A stretch of DNA of 64,000 bases from Oceanospirillum sp048264105 (GTDB taxonomy: Bacteria; Pseudomonadota; Gammaproteobacteria; Pseudomonadales; Halomonadaceae). The stretch spans positions 1-64,000 of the forward strand of contig JBLXDJ010000002.1 in the NCBI GenBank assembly GCA_048264105.1, given 5' to 3'. The translations under genes and the position numbers were made by a program. The notes under the pieces were generated by a model, which saw only the letters and a list, made by a program, of their open reading frames with translations, was not told where the DNA came from and searched no databases. Of this stretch, positions 60,548 through 64,000 are shown in pieces (the stretch's first letter is position 1; every line of letters starts with the position of its first letter).

Positions 60548-60565
60548 TGTGTGAAATGCCGCACA
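60548..60565. promoter_or_regulatory. distal enhancer-like palindrome upstream of dctP
   Basis: TGTGTGAAATGCCGCACA shares 14 of 18 bases with the perfect palindrome at 60729-60746, and its outer arms are complementary. It could be the second activator site for the sigma-54 promoter at 60842. Confidence 0.5.
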
Positions 60566-60728
60566 CTTTTTTCAGAAGGGAGCGGTTTGGCTCATTTCCG
60601 TGTGAAAAAAGCGGTTCGGGGTCGCTGGATTTTCGAGTTAGCTTCAGCATTGAGGGCAAGGTTGTAAGACCTAGGTCTAAGGCTTGGGGCTGCGGGCTGG
60701 GTGGGTATCCGCCTATGGATTTGGCGAG

Positions 60729-60746
60729 TGTGCGGGATCCCGCACA
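60729..60746. promoter_or_regulatory. proximal enhancer-like palindrome upstream of dctP
   Basis: TGTGCGGGATCCCGCACA is an 18-bp perfect palindrome centred about 105 bp before the sigma-54 element, the usual distance of activator (DctD-type) binding sites. Confidence 0.65.
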
Positions 60747-60800
60747 GCATTAGATGTTTTGCCTGCACGATTCTTTAACGTGTTTCATTTTATTCCCTTT

Positions 60801-60825
60801 AAAAACAATAGCTTGCATTGTTTTT
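60801..60825. repeat. inverted repeat between enhancer and sigma-54 element
   Basis: AAAAACAAT (60801-60809) and ATTGTTTTT (60817-60825), a perfect 9-bp inverted repeat with a 7-base loop, 16 bp before the sigma-54 -24 box. It may be a bending (IHF-like) site or a weak terminator for upstream reading. Confidence 0.5.
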
Positions 60826-60841
60826 CTGGTGTGGCAATAAG

Positions 60842-60858
60842 TTGGCATCCTACTTGTA
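60842..60858 (+). promoter_or_regulatory. sigma-54 promoter for dctPQM
   Basis: TTGGCATCCTACTTGTA fits the -24/-12 consensus TTGGCAC-N5-TTGCA: GG at 60844-60845, and the -12 element TTGTA with T in place of C. Expected start near 60869. Sigma-54 control is well established for dicarboxylate transporters of Rhizobium and Pseudomonas. Confidence 0.7.
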
Positions 60859-60868
60859 ATAGTTATTG

Positions 60869-60939
60869 TGGTCGCAGCCTTTAAAGTCATTTGGGCTGGC
60901 CTTTGCAAGTTTAGGGCCGGAGAAGTCCGGCCTTTTTTT
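60869..60939 (+). ncRNA. putative leader RNA or small RNA ending at a strong terminator
   Basis: Between the sigma-54 element and dctP a stem GGCCGGA/TCCGGCC (60915-60932) with loop GAAG is followed by seven T (60933-60939), a textbook terminator with no plus-strand gene before it. Transcription from 60869 would give an RNA of about 70 nt, or dctP would need readthrough of this terminator. Start estimated from the promoter. Confidence 0.55.
60915..60939 (+). terminator. intrinsic terminator in the dctP leader
   Basis: A 7-bp GC-rich perfect stem, tetraloop and seven T, located 94 bases before the dctP ATG. Confidence 0.9.
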
Positions 60940-61032
60940 GCACCACCCAGAGACTTCAGACTGATGCTAAAAGCCGGTTTGAACTCAAAGGCCTGATTTA
61001 CATAACAACAAATTCTCTTAGGAGTCGGATCA

Positions 61033-62019
61033 ATGCGTTCACTCACCAAAGCGGTAACCTTTGCAGCATGTATGTTTGCCGGAGCCGCCACAGCTTTTGC
61101 AGCACCTGTAACGATCAAGTTTTCTCACGTTGTAGCAGAAAATACACCTAAAGGTCAGATGGCTCTTAAGTTTAAAGAGCTGGCTGAATCCCGTCTGCCG
61201 GGCAAAGTAAATGTTGAGGTTTATCCAAACTCTCAGCTGTTCGGTGATGGCAAAGTTCTGGAAGCGATGCTGCTGGGCGATGTTCAGATTGCCGCGCCTT
61301 CTCTGTCTAAATTCAAGAAATACACCAAGCAGCTGCAGGTTTACGATCTGCCATTCCTGTTTAAAGACATGGATGCGGTTGACCGTTTCCAGAAAGGCCC
61401 TGTTGGCCAGAAACTGCTGACCTCTCTGGAGAAACGCGGCCTGATGGGTCTGGGTTATATCCACAACGGTATGAAGCAGCTGTCTGCGAACAAACCTCTG
61501 CGTACTCCAGCTGATGCTGAAGGTCTGAAGTTCCGTATTATGACCTCTGACGTTCTGGTATCTCAGTTCGAAGCGGTTGATGCGATTCCTCTGAAAAAGC
61601 CGTTCTCCGAAGTTTTCACCCTGATGCAGACCAAAGCGATCGACGGTGCTGAAAACCCATGGTCTAACCTGTACTCGAAAAAATTCTTCGAGATTCAGGA
61701 TTACGTGACTGAGTCTAACCACGGTGTTCTGGACTACATGGTTGTGACGTCTGCCCGCTTCTGGAAAGGCCTGGACGACGATGTTCGTGTTGAGCTGAAG
61801 AAAGCGATGGACGAAGCGATCGCTTACGGCAACAAAGTTGCTGACCAGAAAGCGATGGGTGACCGTCAGCGTATTATCGATTCAGGTCGTACTACTGTAC
61901 TGCAGATCACTGATGCAGAGCGACAGCAGTGGGTAGATGCGATGAAGCCTGTTTGGAAGCAGTTTGAGCGTCAGATCGGTAAAGACGTGATCGAAGCTGC
62001 AATTCAGGCGAACAACTAA
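61033..62019 (+). CDS. dctP: TRAP transporter C4-dicarboxylate-binding protein DctP
   Basis: 328 residues. Signal peptide 1-23 (AFA/AP). The mature protein is a TRAP DctP-type periplasmic binding protein; Arg168 in GLKFRIMTS is the conserved residue that salt-bridges substrate carboxylate, and MQTKAIDGAENPWSN forms the usual binding-cleft segment. It delivers dicarboxylates such as succinate, malate or fumarate to DctQM; the exact ligand is inferred from similarity. A strong GGAG site precedes the ATG. Upstream are a sigma-54 element, two palindromes and a leader terminator. Confidence 0.95.
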   Translation: MRSLTKAVTFAACMFAGAATAFAAPVTIKFSHVVAENTPKGQMALKFKELAESRLPGKVNVEVYPNSQLFGDGKVLEAMLLGDVQIAAPSLSKFKKYTKQLQVYDLPFLFKDMDAVDRFQKGPVGQKLLTSLEKRGLMGLGYIHNGMKQLSANKPLRTPADAEGLKFRIMTSDVLVSQFEAVDAIPLKKPFSEVFTLMQTKAIDGAENPWSNLYSKKFFEIQDYVTESNHGVLDYMVVTSARFWKGLDDDVRVELKKAMDEAIAYGNKVADQKAMGDRQRIIDSGRTTVLQITDAERQQWVDAMKPVWKQFERQIGKDVIEAAIQANN

Positions 62020-62028
62020 CAACCCTGT

Positions 62029-62059
62029 CTTACCGGATCAGCCCCGCTGTTCCGGTAAG
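62029..62059 (+). terminator. intercistronic stem-loop after dctP
   Basis: CTTACCGGA/TCCGGTAAG (9 bp, inner CAG/CTG) right after the dctP stop, without a T-run. Such structures often stabilise the binding-protein message and lower expression of the membrane subunits. Confidence 0.65.
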
Positions 62060-62261
62060 TTGTGTTGTAGCGCTCTGTTCTTTTTAAGAGCGTAAGCGCG
62101 TAGTAGAGAAGAAAACACCGCTTTCAGTGAGCTGGCAGTGGTGTTTTAAACCCCCGCACACCTCTTTGGCTTTTGTACCCCGTTATCTGAAGGACCGATG
62201 TTATGCATCGTCCCGCTTCAATCCGGACAGAGCCTGCTCACGAAACGATGAGAGTTTAATC

Positions 62262-62897
62262 ATGGTTGTACGTTTCATTCATAAACTTGAAGAGAACATC
62301 GTTGCTCTCTTGCTGGTCGCCATGACCCTGCTGGTATTTGCTGAAGTGATCATGCGCTTTGTCTTCAGTACCGGCGTGACCTGGATTCAGGAAGCCACCC
62401 TTTACACCTCTGCGTGGTTTGTGCTGTTCGGTGCCTCTTACGGGGTGCGTATTGGTGCGCATATCGGGGTCGATGTTGTTGTAAAACTTCTGCCTGAGCC
62501 GCTGCGTCGCCTGGCGGGGCTGGTCGCTATTGCCCTGTGCTTCGTGTATTGCGCGCTTTTCCTGCTGGGTTCCTGGGACTATCTGCAGCTGATGCACATG
62601 ATCGGTATTGAGATGGAAGATATCGCGATTCCTAAATGGATGGCGATGATGATTATGCCGGTGGGTTTTGTGCTGCTGGTGATCCGTTTTGCTGAACTGG
62701 GTTGGGCGATCCTGACCGGTAAGAAAGATGGTTTCCATTTGGCTGATGAAGGTAAAGAGAGTATGCATCTGGCGGAAGAACTGCAGTCTGCTGCAGACAA
62801 CGCCAAAGCTGAAAAAGCTGCCTCTGATCAGGCCGGTTCTGATAACCAAGATAAATCTGATACAAACAAATCTGACAATCCGGGAGCAGACAAATGA
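62262..62897 (+). CDS. dctQ: TRAP transporter small permease DctQ
   Basis: 211 residues with four transmembrane helices (about 12-34, 48-66, 87-107, 126-148), typical of DctQ, the small membrane subunit that couples to DctM; SYGVRIGAHIGVDV is the family signature. A long acidic/Ser-Lys-rich C-terminal tail (about 172-211, low complexity) is unusual for the family, which generally ends soon after the last helix. The frame is open 45 codons further upstream but the ATG at 62262 is the biological start. Its stop overlaps dctM (ATGA). Confidence 0.93.
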   Translation: MVVRFIHKLEENIVALLLVAMTLLVFAEVIMRFVFSTGVTWIQEATLYTSAWFVLFGASYGVRIGAHIGVDVVVKLLPEPLRRLAGLVAIALCFVYCALFLLGSWDYLQLMHMIGIEMEDIAIPKWMAMMIMPVGFVLLVIRFAELGWAILTGKKDGFHLADEGKESMHLAEELQSAADNAKAEKAASDQAGSDNQDKSDTNKSDNPGADK

Positions 62898-64000
62898 CAA
62901 TCGCTGTACTTTTCCTGATCCTGTTTGGCTGTATCTTCCTGGGTATGCCAATTGCTGTTGCACTGGGTCTGTCCAGTGTCGGCACTATTCTGATGTTCTC
63001 AGGCGATTCCCTGGCATCGGTTGCACTTAAACTGTTTGAAGCGCTGTCGCATCACTATACGCTGCTGGCGATTCCCTTCTTTATTCTGTCTTCTGCGTTT
63101 CTGTCCACCGGTGGTGTGGCTAAGCGCCTGATTAACTTTGCGGTAGACAGTATCGGCCACGTTAAAGGTGGTCTGGCGATGGCATCGGTTATGGCCTGTA
63201 TGCTGTTTGCTGCGGTATCCGGTTCTTCTCCTGCCACCGTAGCGGCGATCGGTACCATCGTGATTGCCGGTATGGTTCGTGCCGGTTATCCGGAAAGCTT
63301 CGCGGCGGGTGTTATCGCCAACGCCGGTACGCTGGGCATTCTGATTCCACCATCCATTGTGATGCTGGTTTACGCTGCAGCCACTGAAGTATCCGCAGCC
63401 CGCATGTTTATGGCCGGTATGATTCCTGGTCTGATGATGGGCGGTATTCTGATGATCGCCATCTATGTTGTGGCGCGCATTAAGAACTTCCCTGCTCAGC
63501 CATTCCCGGGCTTCCGTGCTCTGTTCCGCTCCGGTGCTATCGCCATGGGCGGCCTGATGCTGATCGTGATCGTTCTGGGTTCTATTTATGGCGGTGTGGC
63601 AAGTCCGACCGAAGCGGCGGCTGTTGCTGCAGTTTATGCCTTCCTGGTAGCGGTATTCGGCTATCGTGATATGGGCCCGCTGAAAGACAAGCCATGGCGT
63701 TATGATGGCGAAGGGCTGGCGTCCTGCGTTGCCCGTAACCTGGCTCAGATCGGTATTGCTCTGCCACAGTCTTTCTTCGATGCTGAAGTAAAGCGCGTGG
63801 TACTGGATGCGGCAAAAGTATCCCTGATGCTGCTGTTTATTATCGCCAACGCCATGCTGTTTGCCCACGTACTGACCACCGAGCGTATCCCGCACATCAT
63901 CGCGGAAACCATTATCGGCTGGGGTCTGCCTGCGTGGGGCTTCCTGATTGTGGTGAACATCCTGCTGCTGGCTGCGGGTAACTTTATGGAGCCATCGGCG
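62894..64000 (+). CDS. dctM: TRAP transporter large permease DctM (3' end outside window)
   Basis: 369 residues are visible; the frame runs off the right edge. It begins MTIAVLFLILFGCIFLGMP and shows at least nine hydrophobic helices, with the family segments AVSGSSPATVAAIGTIVI and NAGTLGILIPPSIVMLVYAA. DctM is the sodium-coupled transport subunit of the TRAP system. A loop of about 60 residues (260-320, including RYDGEGLASCVARNLAQ) is longer than in short DctM proteins. Its start overlaps the dctQ stop by 4 bases (62894-62897), so the two are translationally coupled. Confidence 0.95.
   Translation, partial: MTIAVLFLILFGCIFLGMPIAVALGLSSVGTILMFSGDSLASVALKLFEALSHHYTLLAIPFFILSSAFLSTGGVAKRLINFAVDSIGHVKGGLAMASVMACMLFAAVSGSSPATVAAIGTIVIAGMVRAGYPESFAAGVIANAGTLGILIPPSIVMLVYAAATEVSAARMFMAGMIPGLMMGGILMIAIYVVARIKNFPAQPFPGFRALFRSGAIAMGGLMLIVIVLGSIYGGVASPTEAAAVAAVYAFLVAVFGYRDMGPLKDKPWRYDGEGLASCVARNLAQIGIALPQSFFDAEVKRVVLDAAKVSLMLLFIIANAMLFAHVLTTERIPHIIAETIIGWGLPAWGFLIVVNILLLAAGNFMEPSA

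Noticed and set aside
60352..60753. 133-codon frame upstream of dctP
   Set aside because: It spans regulatory palindromes and the start of yrfG; no domain and Arg/Gly-rich shadow composition.
1..64000. CRISPR arrays, insertion sequences, prophage or tRNA genes
   Set aside because: No direct-repeat/spacer pattern, transposase or integrase frame, terminal repeat or cloverleaf sequence was found.

Overview
The window looks like a chromosome segment of a marine gammaproteobacterium of the Oceanospirillaceae type (Amphritea/Neptunomonas/Marinobacterium-like). This rests on a Pseudomonas-type NrdA/NrdB pair, a rsd(algQ)-dsbB neighbourhood, the enterobacterial-like order yrfG-hslR-hslO-pckA, a dicarboxylate TRAP transporter and five methyl-accepting chemotaxis receptors. 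No species can be fixed from the sequence alone. There is no phage, insertion sequence, CRISPR array or tRNA; most genes are housekeeping or environmental-sensing.

Layout. 1-130: the 3' end of a 5S rRNA and the terminator of an rRNA operon. 0.2-14.3 kb: single-gene units (isochorismatase-like hydrolase, Tim44-like protein, yaaA, an ammonium transporter fused to a chemoreceptor, two DMT exporters, a Sel1 protein, a DEDDh exonuclease, two quinone oxidoreductases, a 37-residue membrane protein, a PilZ-like protein, DUF501, ybaK, a thioesterase). 14.4-21.8 kb: three chemoreceptors and an MFS transporter; the first receptor has an FNR/Anr-like box. 22-31 kb: alpha-2-macroglobulin/pbpC envelope pair, a small membrane protein and trmH. 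31-37 kb: PatB-type lyase, two unknowns, DUF2628, a fifth chemoreceptor and a deaminase. 37-42 kb: nrdB and nrdA with a complex control region. 42-50 kb: an RstAB-like two-component system, metR, a diguanylate cyclase, an iron-linked pair (55-residue Cys protein and ferritin), and rsd with a WD40 lipoprotein. 50-60 kb: dsbB, FliL-like protein, gshA, tex, pckA, hslO, hslR, yrfG. 60.4-64 kb: dctPQM, cut off at the right edge inside dctM.

The most interesting signals are partly in non-coding DNA. Upstream of dctP there are two related palindromes, a sigma-54 element and then a strong terminator before the gene, which suggests an attenuated leader or a small RNA of about 70 nt. Upstream of nrdA lie a tandem NrdR-type operator with 31 bp centre-to-centre spacing, two DnaA-like boxes, and again a terminator-like hairpin inside the leader. 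pckA is preceded by an 18-bp-period array of palindromic units. metR has a perfect MetR box and the 55-residue Cys protein a Fur-like box. Among proteins, the ammonium transporter-chemoreceptor fusion is the standout: both pore histidines are kept, so it may transport and signal at once.
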